From positions 868,001 through 932,000 of the forward strand of contig NZ_OCMZ01000001.1 in the NCBI RefSeq assembly GCF_900215485.1: DNA of 64,000 bases, read 5' to 3'. Below are positions 55,201 to 64,000 of this stretch, one piece after another (the stretch's first letter is position 1; every line of letters starts with the position of its first letter). A program made the position numbers and the translations under genes. The notes below the pieces were generated by a model. It made no database searches and was not told the origin of the DNA. It saw only the letters and a program-made list of their open reading frames with translations. Source of the DNA: Nitrosovibrio sp. Nv4 (GTDB lineage Bacteria; Pseudomonadota; Gammaproteobacteria; Burkholderiales; Nitrosomonadaceae).

Positions 55201-55317
55201 TCTGGCGCGGCCCTTCACCGACGCATGAATCACGCGCACCAGCCACGGCGACGCAGCCTCTTCCGGCGCGTTCCCGGCAAATGGACTGAATTGCGCATGA
55301 TTGAAAAGTCCAGGCAT
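52249..55317 (-). CDS. P2-type cation-transporting ATPase with HMA-like N-terminus
   Basis: 1022 aa. Residues about 25-100 resemble the local HMA-like domain (VIHASVKGRARLEV, ANILTGRLLIVFD). A cation-ATPase N-domain follows (about 140-170), then A-domain TGES (288-291), membrane motif PEGLP (405-409) as in P2-type Ca-like pumps (not CPC of heavy-metal pumps), phosphorylation DKTGT (448-452), KGSP, MTGDGINDGPALKVADIG, and a C-terminal Cation_ATPase_C region with six helices. Ion unknown. The stop adjoins the metK-like start. It heads the leftward arm of the HMA cluster. Confidence 0.9.
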   Translation of the reverse strand: MPGLFNHAQFSPFAGNAPEEAASPWLVRVIHASVKGRARLEVKGLYRCEPVRLRIESALARHSGIRQASANILTGRLLIVFDPVQEVGEITVLVEQVLAEPTLASEWPVASRGASPAPVQEGGNWHVLPGNAVLADLETSSERGLSQDSVQLKLRRFGANSLPRIPPRSGLNIFLGQFKSLPVALLGMSAVLSVATGGLADAVVILGVVLINAGTGYVAESQAERTINALGETASQKALVIRDAQLGEVGAEVLVPGDILVLAPGCRVAADARLLESRNLMIDESALTGESLPVIKAVEPLEKPDVSLGDRINMVYMGTVVTGGSGLAVVVATGRQTEIGTIQVLVGETRPPDTPMQRQLATLGNQMVLLSVGICGMVFLIGLARGYGWLQMLKSSISLAVAAVPEGLPTVATTTLALGIRNMRRHHVLVRHLDAVETLGAMQVICLDKTGTITLNRMSVLTLHSGGRRITLANDAFYDSGVRMDPYQSDELLRLMHVAVLCNETELSGAAGDYMFKGSATETALVHLAIAAGVSVDALRQQYPRVQVEYRTEKHNYMRTTHVMEEGRKFIAVKGSPAEVLELCGWWIKDGVRLPLTETERAAILIENDRMAGEALRVLGFAYMELAQEADETSAQDLIWLGLTGMADPVRQGVKELIALFHQAGIDTVMITGDQSATAYAIGKELGLSGSKELNILDSTRLEQLDPEVLTGLVQKVNIFSRVSPANKLQIMQALQRAGKVAAMTGDGINDGPALKVADIGVAMGGVGTEVARDVADVVLEDDNLHTMIVAVSEGRTIYNNIRKSVHFLTATNLSEIMMMLGSIGTGLGTPLTTMQLLWINLVTDIFPALALAVEPPEPDILSRAPRDPQEPIVSSSDFKRYGFESFAMTAGAMSSYGYAVARHGIGPQASTVAFMTLTMAQLLHAYNCRSDQSRVVSHEPLRPNSYLNLALGTTAALQLASVAVPGLRSLLGNTLPGLTDMAVISAGSILPFIMNGATKGKEPFEGKRRQALLPSDLTVEV

Positions 55318-55845
55318 TGTCGCGGCAGGGAGCAGCTTGGTTTACAGGACAGTTTCGATGCGCCTACGCATCAGTCACACCTGTAGAGCCTTACCGCTCA
55401 CACTGCAAATATCAAATATATGAATACAGCTGCTTCTCATCAGACTGGCGGTTTTGCCGCCGCGAACAGAATTTAAAGGCTATTCTTTACTTTTTGTAGG
55501 TTAAAACTACATCTTGATCAAGCTGTTTTTTCTTTTTTATTGCCATACCGGCATCGTGAAATTTAAATATTACAACCTTGCGGTTTCATGGATGGAGTTT
55601 GATTCGACTTTCGTCGCGTAACATGGGGGGTGACGCTGGCTCGCCCACATAAGATAGAATGCATCGAATTGGCTTGATAATGAGTGCGATGAGCCTCATC
55701 TCTCCGCCAATGAGGACAAAATCAGAAGAAAATTCCATGAGATGCGGCACTCCGATTGCCGGAGGGCCCGGATTCGGATTAGTACAGCGTTGACTCCCAC
55801 AATCTGACTCCTGAGGGATTCTTTGATCCATAACAAGGCTTTTTG
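55318..55845. other. Divergent gene-free region
   Basis: 528 bases between the ATPase and the amidohydrolase, transcribed away from each other. It is partly AT-rich (55390-55600). No gene, strong hairpin or consensus promoter was identified. Confidence 0.4.
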
Positions 55846-57051
55846 ATGCATAACGCCGATATACTGTTTCGGAGCGCAAGGCTATCTGATGGAACGCTTT
55901 CGTCCATTGTGGTTAAGGATGGAAAGATTGCTTCCATCGAACCTGATGGCAATGAAAAGATTGCGGCGCGCAATGTCATCGATCTCGGCGGGGCGCTGGT
56001 TGTCTCCGGTTTTGTCGAGGGTCACATCCATCTTGACACCAGTTTTTACGGGGATGCGTGGAAGCCCCACAAATCATGCACCCACGGCTTCGATGTGCGT
56101 GAACGCGTCGAATTCCAGCGCCAGAACATGGCTCAGGCTGCACCGATGGCGGAGCGGGCCCGGAGCCAGCTTGAGCTCTGTATTGCCAACGGATCGACGC
56201 ATATGCGCAGCCACGTCATGGTGGATGCAAGTGTCGGTCTCGAATCTCTTGAAACCATAGTTGCCGTCCGTGAGGAATATCAAGATTTCATCGATATTCA
56301 GCTCGTCGCCTTCCCGCAGAACGGCATTATTGCCTGCCCAAGCACGGCAGAGTTGCTGGACGCGGCCTTTGATACTGGCTGTAACGTTATCGGCGGGCTC
56401 GATCCCGCTTCATTCGACAGAGACACCAAAGCGCACCTCGACGTGATTTTCGGTATTGCCCAAAAGCGCGGCGTCGATATCGACATTCACCTTCACGATC
56501 CCAATATGCTTGGCATATACGAATTGGAGGAAATTGCTGCCCGCACCCGCGCGCTGGGTATGGAAGGCCACGTTGCTGTCAGCCACGCCTATGCGCTGGG
56601 CGAGGTTCCACTCGATGTTGCCAGACGCACCGCGCGGCTCCTTGCTGAAGCCGGCATTGCAATCATGACCAATGCGCCGGGTGATCGTTCCTTTCCACCC
56701 ATCCTGGAATTGCGCAGAGCTGGCGTTACGGTCTTTAGCGGCAGCGACAATATTCGGGATTCCTGGTGGCCTTACGGCGATGGCGATATGCTGGGCCGGG
56801 CAATGATGGTTGGCTATCGCTCAGGCTTCTATACCGACGAGGATCTTCGCGTCGCCTTCGATATCGTGACAGAAGCGGGTGCGAAAGCGCTCGGGTTCAC
56901 CGATTACGGATTGCGCAAGAACGCAAATGCCGACTTCGTGACGCTCAACGCGGAACATATACCGGAAGCCGTCGTTTCCGTCCCAAAGAATCGCTCAGTA
57001 TATAAAGCTGGTAAATGCGTTGTCAGGCAAGGTGTGCTTGTCGGAAAATAA
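55846..57051 (+). CDS. Amidohydrolase, cytosine-deaminase-like
   Basis: 401 aa from ATG 55846 (MHNADILFRSARL); a TTG three bases upstream is rejected. An amidohydrolase with GHIHLD metal ligands (about residue 60), DIHLHD, AVSHAY and GSDNIRDSWWPYGDGDML near residue 305. The last motif is typical of the cytosine deaminase/N-isopropylammelide group. It probably deaminates a pyrimidine-like or triazine-like ring; the substrate cannot be read from sequence. The next gene begins 234 bases on. Confidence 0.88.
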   Translation: MHNADILFRSARLSDGTLSSIVVKDGKIASIEPDGNEKIAARNVIDLGGALVVSGFVEGHIHLDTSFYGDAWKPHKSCTHGFDVRERVEFQRQNMAQAAPMAERARSQLELCIANGSTHMRSHVMVDASVGLESLETIVAVREEYQDFIDIQLVAFPQNGIIACPSTAELLDAAFDTGCNVIGGLDPASFDRDTKAHLDVIFGIAQKRGVDIDIHLHDPNMLGIYELEEIAARTRALGMEGHVAVSHAYALGEVPLDVARRTARLLAEAGIAIMTNAPGDRSFPPILELRRAGVTVFSGSDNIRDSWWPYGDGDMLGRAMMVGYRSGFYTDEDLRVAFDIVTEAGAKALGFTDYGLRKNANADFVTLNAEHIPEAVVSVPKNRSVYKAGKCVVRQGVLVGK

Positions 57052-57285
57052 GGCAGCGACGGGTGGCTAACCCTTATTCGTGGGATGAGCTACAACGAGT
57101 GACAGCGTACCTGACCAAGGGCTCCATTTCATCCCACAAATTCGACCATCCAAGCTCGGCAGCTCCTCAAGCGCCGCAGTGGACAAGCGTGTTGCATCAA
57201 AGCGGGATTGCACGGCCGCAATTGCGGAGTCATTGAGATAAAGTTTTCCTCAATCTACAGAACGTCCAGATTTTCGGGAGAAGAT

Positions 57286-59316
57286 ATGCCGAACAATGAA
57301 ACTCATACGCAGGGATCCGAAATATACGATGCCGTAATTGTAGGTGGCGGAATTGCGGGTTTGTATTGTTGTCACGAACTGATCAAAAAGCGTGAATTGC
57401 TCAAAATCAACAGTATTCTCCTTCTCGAAGCTTCGAATCGATTTGGAGGTCGCATAGAAACCTGGTCCTTGCTGCGAGCTGACGAAAAACATGGGGAAAC
57501 CATTGGATTCCAGGATACGTGGGACCCGTGCAATTGGGACTTTGCCAGCGGCAAACCTGATCCTCTTGAACCACAAGGCGATAAGCAATCTCCTTATAGA
57601 GGTCCTGCGGAAACGCAGTCAACGGAGGAGAATGGCAATGTTGTAGAAAAGCTATCGAAAATAGAGTATTTCCGCGCTGAATTCGGACCCATGAGAATTG
57701 AGCCACGTGACCAGCCTTTATTGCAAAGGCTCCTCGACGAACTGGGAATCAAAGAACCCGTCCCGGGCGAAGCAGAAAGTCTGGATGATTTAGTACCGTT
57801 CTCTTCGTATGTGTCGGAAGATCCTATGGAGCCGCGGTTTACCCTGCGCGAAGAAGAGGCCCAGCAGAAAACCCCCTTCGACTTGATGATACTGGCTCTC
57901 AGGCGCATATTTGAGCTCGTTGAAGGCATTGAACCTGAAGATAAAAACTCCAAGGCTGTGGAAGAATCAAGGACTTCCGCTGGAAACGCCGCTGGCCCGA
58001 AGCTTTCAGGCCCATGGCGTACCGATGCCGCCAATGAGCAGTGGAACAACTTGCATAACGGGGCATTCTTTTACCGTCACTACTGGAAAGGGGAGTTGCT
58101 CGAATGGATTCAGAACCTTACTGATGCCGATTTCAAAAAAATTCGCGAGTGCGCCCGCTTTCGGGGCCATTCGCTTTGGGATCTAGGCTTCTGGAACGTT
58201 CTCAGTGATGTGTTAAGTCACTATGCAGTAATCAAAATCAGGGATTGGGGAAGTTATTATCACTTTGTACATGAAAATCTGAATGCAGCGGAGTGGATAA
58301 TTTTCTGGCTTAGGGCGATTCGTAGCACGGGATCGCTGCGCGGCATTCGCGGGGGAATGAGCCGGATCATATGGAAACTTCTGGAGAGGCTGCACCAGGA
58401 AAGAAAAGATAATCCCGGGTTATGCATTCAGAAAGGCAGGAAAGTACTAAGCCTTCAATCGAATGGCGGAGAGATCGATGTCATTGTCGAGAATGAGAAA
58501 AATGTCGTCAAGGCACGGCGGGTTATTCTTGCTTTGCCCAAGCAACCACTCGAAGAAATGTCCTGGAATGGACGTCCGCCGCAAGGAACTCTCAAAGAAT
58601 CGCTGAACGCCGTCGCTTGCCTTCCGCTATTGAAGTGCTTCTTCGTTATCGAAAGACCCTGGTGGGAAGACAACAGACCGCTTAACCGCAATGCTGCGGA
58701 TATACCGACACGAGAGTTGCTATACGTAAAAAGCAGCGACGGGACAAAAGGACTGATCATGGTCTATACAGATCGTCCGGCGATCACATTCTGGTCCGAT
58801 TACCTGAGAACAAGGGATTCCAACCAAGCTCAGCCCAATCAAGAGCCGTCGGAAGCTCCTCAGCTTGAAAGCCAGGAAATAGCCAGAACCTGGTTTTTGA
58901 AGCTGGAAAAGGAATCTTTCCAGTCAGACGGGCCGCAGGAATCGTATTTTAATGAGGAAAACGCTCTCATCGTGAAAGAGCCGGGTTATCCTCGATTGTG
59001 GCAGCGCTTTGTACAGTTTGCGAGGGATTATGAGCACCATGATTTTACCGAGGACCGCCTCCTCGCATGCGGCATGCGGGACTGGGGCAAGAAACCCTTT
59101 GGCGCGGCTGCTCACGGATGGCTGCCAGGCGTAATGTCCTGGAAACATATTGAGTTCCTCGAGGCATTTTCCCTGCATCAGGATACATCAGGAATAAAAA
59201 ATATCCATGTCTGCGGCGAAGCATTTTCGGACTATCAGGGCTTTATCGAGGGTTCGCTTCGATCCGCAAGACGTGTTCTACGTATCATTGAGCAGCAGGC
59301 AAAGTCGGTAGGCTGA
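57286..59316 (+). CDS. Flavin monoamine oxidase-like FAD protein
   Basis: 676 aa from ATG 57286, with GGGAG six bases upstream. N-terminal FAD-binding VIVGGGIAGLYCCHELIKK and LLLEASNRFGGRIETW, as in monoamine oxidases and L-amino-acid oxidases; the C-terminal part has VCGEAFSDYQGFIEGSLRSARRVL. Much longer than usual (450-550 aa), with hydrophilic insertions at about 90-140 and 200-260. An amine or amino-acid substrate is likely; it could work with the amidohydrolase upstream, but nothing shows this. Confidence 0.85.
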   Translation: MPNNETHTQGSEIYDAVIVGGGIAGLYCCHELIKKRELLKINSILLLEASNRFGGRIETWSLLRADEKHGETIGFQDTWDPCNWDFASGKPDPLEPQGDKQSPYRGPAETQSTEENGNVVEKLSKIEYFRAEFGPMRIEPRDQPLLQRLLDELGIKEPVPGEAESLDDLVPFSSYVSEDPMEPRFTLREEEAQQKTPFDLMILALRRIFELVEGIEPEDKNSKAVEESRTSAGNAAGPKLSGPWRTDAANEQWNNLHNGAFFYRHYWKGELLEWIQNLTDADFKKIRECARFRGHSLWDLGFWNVLSDVLSHYAVIKIRDWGSYYHFVHENLNAAEWIIFWLRAIRSTGSLRGIRGGMSRIIWKLLERLHQERKDNPGLCIQKGRKVLSLQSNGGEIDVIVENEKNVVKARRVILALPKQPLEEMSWNGRPPQGTLKESLNAVACLPLLKCFFVIERPWWEDNRPLNRNAADIPTRELLYVKSSDGTKGLIMVYTDRPAITFWSDYLRTRDSNQAQPNQEPSEAPQLESQEIARTWFLKLEKESFQSDGPQESYFNEENALIVKEPGYPRLWQRFVQFARDYEHHDFTEDRLLACGMRDWGKKPFGAAAHGWLPGVMSWKHIEFLEAFSLHQDTSGIKNIHVCGEAFSDYQGFIEGSLRSARRVLRIIEQQAKSVG

Positions 59317-59553
59317 GCAGGATAATTTCCGTTTCTTTGGGTTGAGCTCTGTCAGGTCACGATATTTACCGGGACATTTCGCAGGTGAATGCTTGAACTT
59401 GCACTGGTTCGATACATTGGAAGAGGCCAAGGCGATTATCGAAACCTGGAGACGAAATTACAGCGAGAGCGTCCTCGCATGACTCTCTATGTCCGGCAGA
59501 GGCATAACGCTCTCCTGTATCGCTCACTACTTTCCTGTGGCAGCATATGGAAA

Positions 59554-60765
59554 TCAAAAATTCTGCCGGAGCGCCTCGACGGGTTGCGTCCGGGAAACAT
59601 GCCTTGCCGGAAGCATTGCTGCCAGAGTGGTCGCCGTAATGCCGATGGCAAACGACATAAACAAGACGGAGGGGATAATCTGGATGTGGGCCGTATAGCC
59701 CACGTTAGCGTTCGGGGGCGGGGGCATCGGTATGCCGATCGCAGAGATAGCGAGCGCCAGCGCCACACCGAGCACGAGCCCGAGACTGCTGCCGATCAAA
59801 CCGAGTAGTGCACTTTCGACTACGATCAACCGAAATATCTGGCTTCGACGGTTCCCAAGCGCCATCATCGTGCCAAACTCTCCGGTCCGCTCAAAGATAC
59901 TCATGTTCACACTGTTGGCAACACTCAGCAGAACCATGAGAAGAATGATCAGTTGCAAAACGCCGAACTGGCCTTTATACAGCTCTACAGTTTTTTCGTA
60001 GAAATCGTTAAGTTCAACCCAGGTCTTAACCTCCAGGCCCAGAGCGCCAAGTTGTTCCTTCAGGCGGGTAGCGGCCCGATCGGTGTTCTCAGTTTTGTTC
60101 AGGGAAATCACGAGCGCGTTCACCCCCTCAGTGCCGAGCAATTCCTGAGCCGCGGCAAGAGGGATTTTTATCGCCCGCGCATCGTAATCGTTGGAGAAGC
60201 TCTGAAATACGCCAATTACTTCCAGGTCAATGCTGTTCAACGCGCCCTCAAGGGCATTTGCAAGCAGCGTCACGTGATCGCCAGGTTTCAATTTCAATAC
60301 CCCTGCGACACCCTCGCCTAGCACGACGCCAAACGCATCCTTGTCATCCAGTTGACGCCCCGCGATGATCGAAACAGAGCTTCCGAGCACAGCCTCTTGC
60401 TTTGCTTCCACTCCTTCGCCGATGATGGGCAAATCGCTGCGGCCGTTATTGAGCAGTCCCGAGAAGTTGAGGCGCGCCATCACAGCGGCAACATCCGGGT
60501 CGGCGGCGATGCGGTCTTTAATTTCATCAGGTGTTCCGATCAGATACTTCTCCGGAGCGCGCGTTCCCTCGGCGAAAAACCCCTTTTTATAGACCTGTAA
60601 ATGTCCCGATTGTGAGTGAATGAGGGCTTCGGATAGCTGCACGAAAACATCGTTCACCCAGCCGCCAGCAAGGATAAGCCCCGCCACCCCGCCAACGATG
60701 GCCGCCAGCGTCGTCGCAGTATGGGATTTTTGGCGAAAAACGTTGCGTAATGCGAGTTTGAACAT
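59554..60765 (-). CDS. ABC transporter permease, FtsX/MacB type (second of pair)
   Basis: 403 aa. An N-terminal transmembrane helix after LALRNVFRQKSHTATTLAAIVGG, a MacB-like periplasmic domain, then three C-terminal helices with SVANSVNMSIFERTGEFGTMMALGNRRSQIFRLIVVESALLGLIGSSLGLVLG. This is the LolC/E-MacB type. It lies nine bases after the other permease. No ATPase gene adjoins; the ATPase at 21458 is of the matching class. Confidence 0.9.
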   Translation of the reverse strand: MFKLALRNVFRQKSHTATTLAAIVGGVAGLILAGGWVNDVFVQLSEALIHSQSGHLQVYKKGFFAEGTRAPEKYLIGTPDEIKDRIAADPDVAAVMARLNFSGLLNNGRSDLPIIGEGVEAKQEAVLGSSVSIIAGRQLDDKDAFGVVLGEGVAGVLKLKPGDHVTLLANALEGALNSIDLEVIGVFQSFSNDYDARAIKIPLAAAQELLGTEGVNALVISLNKTENTDRAATRLKEQLGALGLEVKTWVELNDFYEKTVELYKGQFGVLQLIILLMVLLSVANSVNMSIFERTGEFGTMMALGNRRSQIFRLIVVESALLGLIGSSLGLVLGVALALAISAIGIPMPPPPNANVGYTAHIQIIPSVLFMSFAIGITATTLAAMLPARHVSRTQPVEALRQNF

Positions 60766-60774
60766 GATTCAGGA

Positions 60775-62034
60775 TCAGCGGTTATGCCGTAAGGCATCGA
60801 CGATCTGCATCCTTGACGCGCGCCAGGCCGGGTAAATGCTGGCGACCAGCGTTGTACCGACGGCGAGCGCGAGCGATTCCAGTGCTATGTTCCAGGTAAC
60901 GAGAATCTGTCCCGTGTAGCCCCGTGCCATGCCCGGTGGCGGCGGCATGGGAACCCCAATACTGGAGATTATATGGGCGAATAACACTCCCAGCAGCAAA
61001 CCGATCATGCCGCCAAGACAGCCGATGAGAACTCCTTCACTCACGAACAAACGCATTATACCCATGCGCTTCACGCCGAGCGCCATGGCAGTGCCGATTT
61101 CCCCGATCCGCTCCATTACACTCATGGTCATCGTATTGGTGATGCTGAGAAGGATGATAACGGCGATAATCAGTCTGATGCCATAAACTTGTTTGGTAAA
61201 CAGCGTTACGGTCTTGTTGTAAAAATCCGCAAGCGCATGCCAGGGAACAATCTCTAAGTTGTTCTTTTCCAGTTTAGCGCGCAACTTTGCGAGCATGCTG
61301 TCGGTTTGTGCGGTGTCGTTCAGCAATATCACCCAGACATGAGATCCTTTGGTGCGGAGCAAATGTCGCGCCGTTTCGATAGGCATGCGAATAGCGGCAT
61401 CGTCATAAGCCTTGGTTACCGTGGAGAAGAGGCCACGGATAGTAACCTCTACCGCATTGGTTCCTCTCGATGCGGTTGTCGCCAATAGCACGACCTGGTC
61501 GCCGACATTGACGCCGAGATTGCGTGCAAGGCCTTCGCCGACGATGATACTCCGGGGATCATCAGCAGAAAGGTTTCGGCCCGCCGAGATTTGCAGCGCG
61601 TTACCGAACGCCTCCTGTTCTTGGGGGCTGACCCCGTCGCCAATGAATGAGATTGTCGATTCGTCATGGCTGATCAGACCACTGAAGGAGATCCGCGGGG
61701 CCACGGTTTTTATTGGCTGTGGTTCATATGACGTTTTCAGTTCAGGTATGATATCGGGAAGTAGAAATGCATAGGGATCGGCTTTCCCTGCCTCATGATA
61801 GCCCGGGCGGACGATTTGCAGATGACCCAGATGTGATTTGATGGTGGATTCTCGAAAGTCCAGAAAAATCCACTCGATAAAACCGTTCGCCAGAATGAGT
61901 GCCGTAATTCCAAACGCAACAGCTCCTATCGCGATGACGCTGCGGCGTTTTTGACGCACGATATTGCGAAACGCCAATTTAAGGTCGAGCCAGAATATTC
62001 TCACTAACGACGTCATTTTGCCCATCGCCCGCAT
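60775..62034 (-). CDS. ABC transporter permease, FtsX/MacB type (first of pair)
   Basis: 419 aa from ATG 62034; ATGs at 62025 and 62016 are also possible. Same architecture: LAFRNIVRQKRRSVIAIGAVAFG with a membrane helix, periplasmic domain, and a C-terminal three-helix part (SVMERIGEIGTAMALGVKRMGIMRLFVSEGVLIGCLGGMIGLLLG). Similar in length to its partner, so they may form a heterodimer. With a LolA-like protein and a DUF1302 barrel elsewhere, it may export a hydrophobic molecule to the outer membrane. Confidence 0.9.
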   Translation of the reverse strand: MRAMGKMTSLVRIFWLDLKLAFRNIVRQKRRSVIAIGAVAFGITALILANGFIEWIFLDFRESTIKSHLGHLQIVRPGYHEAGKADPYAFLLPDIIPELKTSYEPQPIKTVAPRISFSGLISHDESTISFIGDGVSPQEQEAFGNALQISAGRNLSADDPRSIIVGEGLARNLGVNVGDQVVLLATTASRGTNAVEVTIRGLFSTVTKAYDDAAIRMPIETARHLLRTKGSHVWVILLNDTAQTDSMLAKLRAKLEKNNLEIVPWHALADFYNKTVTLFTKQVYGIRLIIAVIILLSITNTMTMSVMERIGEIGTAMALGVKRMGIMRLFVSEGVLIGCLGGMIGLLLGVLFAHIISSIGVPMPPPPGMARGYTGQILVTWNIALESLALAVGTTLVASIYPAWRASRMQIVDALRHNR

Positions 62035-62684
62035 TAGCGGTCGTGCTGGAATTTACCCGAAGGAGGATTGATTTCCGAGTGCTGCGCAACACCCTATTTG
62101 CAGTTGTGCCTTATGGAGAGGTTGGGCGCGGCACGCTGCCATGTGCCGCGGCAAGAAGTTTGCGACGCTCTTGCTTTTGTTGTCATTGTACACCCCCGAG
62201 ACTGTATGCTGTTCTTCCGCAATGCATCTTCCGGAAGAGTGATTGAATGAATACATACCATGATAACGGACTCAGCCTGCCTCGACTTTATTGCAGGAGT
62301 TCACTTGTTTTGTACCGGTTGTCGAATTAAGATTTTGCGTCGTTTTCCCCACCAGCCATTGTCGCGTTGACCCGCCATCCTGTTGGGCGTATATTCGAGT
62401 TGAGAAGGTTCTTAAAGGTTGTCGTCGCGCGAAGGGGAACCCGATTCCGCAGCCCCCATAGGCGGAATATATCCGGGCCGGCCACCGTGCTTATGGCCCC
62501 TTTTCTTTGACAGCTCAAGTGCTCCAGTATTATTTAGAGAAGCCGTTCCCTTCGCAAGCCCGTGTGACCCCATCGATGGATTTTAAGGAAGATCGCGTTT
62601 AACCGGACGGATTGGAAAATCCGCAGGTTCACAGCCGCGTCAATGTACCGCAAGGATTCGTCATGAAACATTCGGTTTAATGGC
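62035..62684. other. 650-bp gene-free region
   Basis: Between the leftward permease pair and the rightward ThiF-family gene; it should hold both promoters. No convincing gene, repeat or terminator was seen; short open frames lack ribosome sites and protein character. Confidence 0.4.
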
Positions 62685-63545
62685 ATGCAACCCTTTATAT
62701 ATGATGAGGCCTTTTCTCGAAATATCGGCTGGCTGACCCGGCGGGAGCAGGACGAACTACGCGACAAACGGGTAGCGATTGCAGGTATGGGAGGCGTGGG
62801 CGGAATTCATCTTCTGACCCTTTGCAGACTAGGTATAGGTAAATTTCATCTGGCTGATTTTGATACTTACGATCTGGCCAATTTCAATCGTCAGACTGGG
62901 GCGGCCCTTAGTACGTTGGGCCAACATAAGCTGGACGTCATGATTCGGCAGGCGGAGGACATCAACCCCGAACTGGATATCAGGGGATTCCCCGAGGGGG
63001 TGACAGCCGACAATCTGGATGAATTTCTGGATGGAGTGGATATTTACATTGACGGGCTGGATTTCTTCGCTTTCCAGGCTCGACAGCAGGTATTTGCCGC
63101 TTGTGCCGCAAAAGGTGTGCCTGCAGTGACTGCGGCCCCACTGGGTATGGGTACGGCGGTGCTCAATTTTTTGCCGGGCGGTATGAGTTTTAAGGATTAT
63201 TTTCGTCTGGACGACGGTACAGAGGCAGAAAAACCCGTCCGTTTTCTCATGGGATTGGCGCCGGCCCGGTTGCAAATGAGCTACCTCGCCGATCCTTCCA
63301 CGGTCGATCTGGCAAGACGCAAGGGTCCCTCCACGATCATGGCCTGTCAGTTTTGCGCTGGCGCCGCAGCGACTGAAGCCATGAAAATTCTCCTTGGGCG
63401 CGGCCCTGTCCGGGTCGCACCCAAGGGCTACCATTTCGATGGATATCTCAACAAACTGGCACTTACCTGGCGACCGGGGGGAAACCGCAATCCCCTGAAT
63501 CGCCTTGCGATTGCCATCGCCTGTCATAAGCTCGGCCTGAGCTGA
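62685..63545 (+). CDS. ThiF-family adenylyltransferase
   Basis: A 286-aa E1-like protein. ATP-binding Rossmann loop VAIAGMGGVGGIHLLTLCRLGIGKFHLADFDTYDLANFNRQ, with the typical Asp/Asn/Arg residues, and VDIYIDGLDFF. Only one CxxC (ACQFC) is seen, so the zinc site is reduced or absent. Such stand-alone ThiF proteins adenylate a small protein or peptide C-terminus; no ubiquitin-like, MoaD/ThiS-like or JAB partner is nearby. Its role is unknown. Confidence 0.87.
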   Translation: MQPFIYDEAFSRNIGWLTRREQDELRDKRVAIAGMGGVGGIHLLTLCRLGIGKFHLADFDTYDLANFNRQTGAALSTLGQHKLDVMIRQAEDINPELDIRGFPEGVTADNLDEFLDGVDIYIDGLDFFAFQARQQVFAACAAKGVPAVTAAPLGMGTAVLNFLPGGMSFKDYFRLDDGTEAEKPVRFLMGLAPARLQMSYLADPSTVDLARRKGPSTIMACQFCAGAAATEAMKILLGRGPVRVAPKGYHFDGYLNKLALTWRPGGNRNPLNRLAIAIACHKLGLS

Positions 63546-64000
63546 CATGATACGCCGAGGGAGCAGCAGCCCGATTTCATCCTCTCAAGAACGTCATCTT
63601 GCCACCTGAGCTGATACCAGAGTCAAATTTCCGCTTGTCTGGCTAAAATCACCTTCTCTGCGCCTGCTAGCGCCGAGACTAAACTTCTCCTCCGGAGGAA
63701 ATACGAACGCTCGTGCTATTACCGGATGTCGAGAAATCTTACAGTTCTACCGGCCATTTCTTGACGTCTCCGTCAAAATTACACTCCCAGCTCAACACGG
63801 CCCAACTGGATACGTATGCCATGTAATCGGATTGGCGGTTTTCAGCCTATGGAAGAACTCTCAGCCCCAAAACAGTCATAGATGGACTTTAGCCGAGCCT
63901 CTCCGGTTGCCAACTACCCTTGGCAAAATATCGCGCTGTACGCAGGCAGGCTCTCCCCCTGCGTGGGGAAAGCCTCTCTGTCGAATTATTTTACATATCT
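63546..64000. other. Window end without a supported gene
   Basis: 455 bases downstream of the ThiF-family gene. No open frame with protein character, repeat or hairpin stands out; a gene may begin beyond the window. Confidence 0.4.

Overview
The window looks like chromosomal DNA of a betaproteobacterial ammonia oxidiser, most likely Nitrosospira or a close relative (inference). The strongest pointers are an Rh-type ammonia channel gene (rh50-like, 17457-18683), a PEP-CTERM/exosortase-associated acyltransferase, the dusB-fis-purH order typical of betaproteobacteria, and the amgK-murU recycling pair. Most of the window is densely packed housekeeping DNA.

Layout. 1-7.5 kb: small envelope proteins, then recQ-pyrC and an FAD oxidoreductase on the minus strand. 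8.1-17.4 kb: folD, aceE, aceF, then the nadD-rsfS-rlmH-maf-rng run, interrupted by a roughly 127-nt hairpin element. 17.4-24 kb: the Rh channel, the acyltransferase, and part of an export system (LolA-like protein, ABC ATPase, DUF1302 barrel). The two FtsX/MacB-type permeases that would complete that system lie 36 kb away at 59.5-62.0 kb.

24.2-33.5 kb is a compact integrated element of about 9.2 kb. It sits in the 3' end of a tRNA-Ala(CGC) gene. The evidence is an imperfect 20-bp core repeat at both ends (18/20), repeated TATGCCCCCA arm-like sites inside each end, and a P4-type tyrosine integrase beside the tRNA. All genes point away from the tRNA: integrase, small ORFs, AlpA, a tandem trio of paralogues, a CHC2 zinc-finger protein, a RepA-like AAA ATPase, an iteron-like repeat patch, a second AlpA-like protein and an HK97-type major capsid protein. 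A terminator follows, and then a two-gene cargo (HNH-like protein plus an unknown 213-aa protein) next to the far attachment site. No portal, terminase or protease gene is present, so it resembles a phage satellite. A broken ParE-type toxin lies just outside the far end.

33.6-47.8 kb: on the minus strand dusB-fis-purH-purD-hemF and amgK-murU-pepP-(membrane protein)-ubiH; on the plus strand ubiK and comM; then a DUF445 gene. 48.2-55.3 kb is an unusual cluster: a DUF5132 protein, two cysteine-free HMA-like proteins, a protein built from seven 22-residue amphipathic repeats, and on the opposite strand a P2-type cation ATPase with an HMA-like N-terminus directly followed by a divergent methionine adenosyltransferase. 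55.8-63.5 kb: a cytosine-deaminase-like amidohydrolase, a long flavin amine oxidase, the two permeases and a ThiF-family protein.

The most likely undescribed systems are the satellite-like element with its cargo pair, and the HMA/P-type ATPase/MAT/22-mer-repeat cluster. All functional names rest on recognising protein families by eye; no searches were run.
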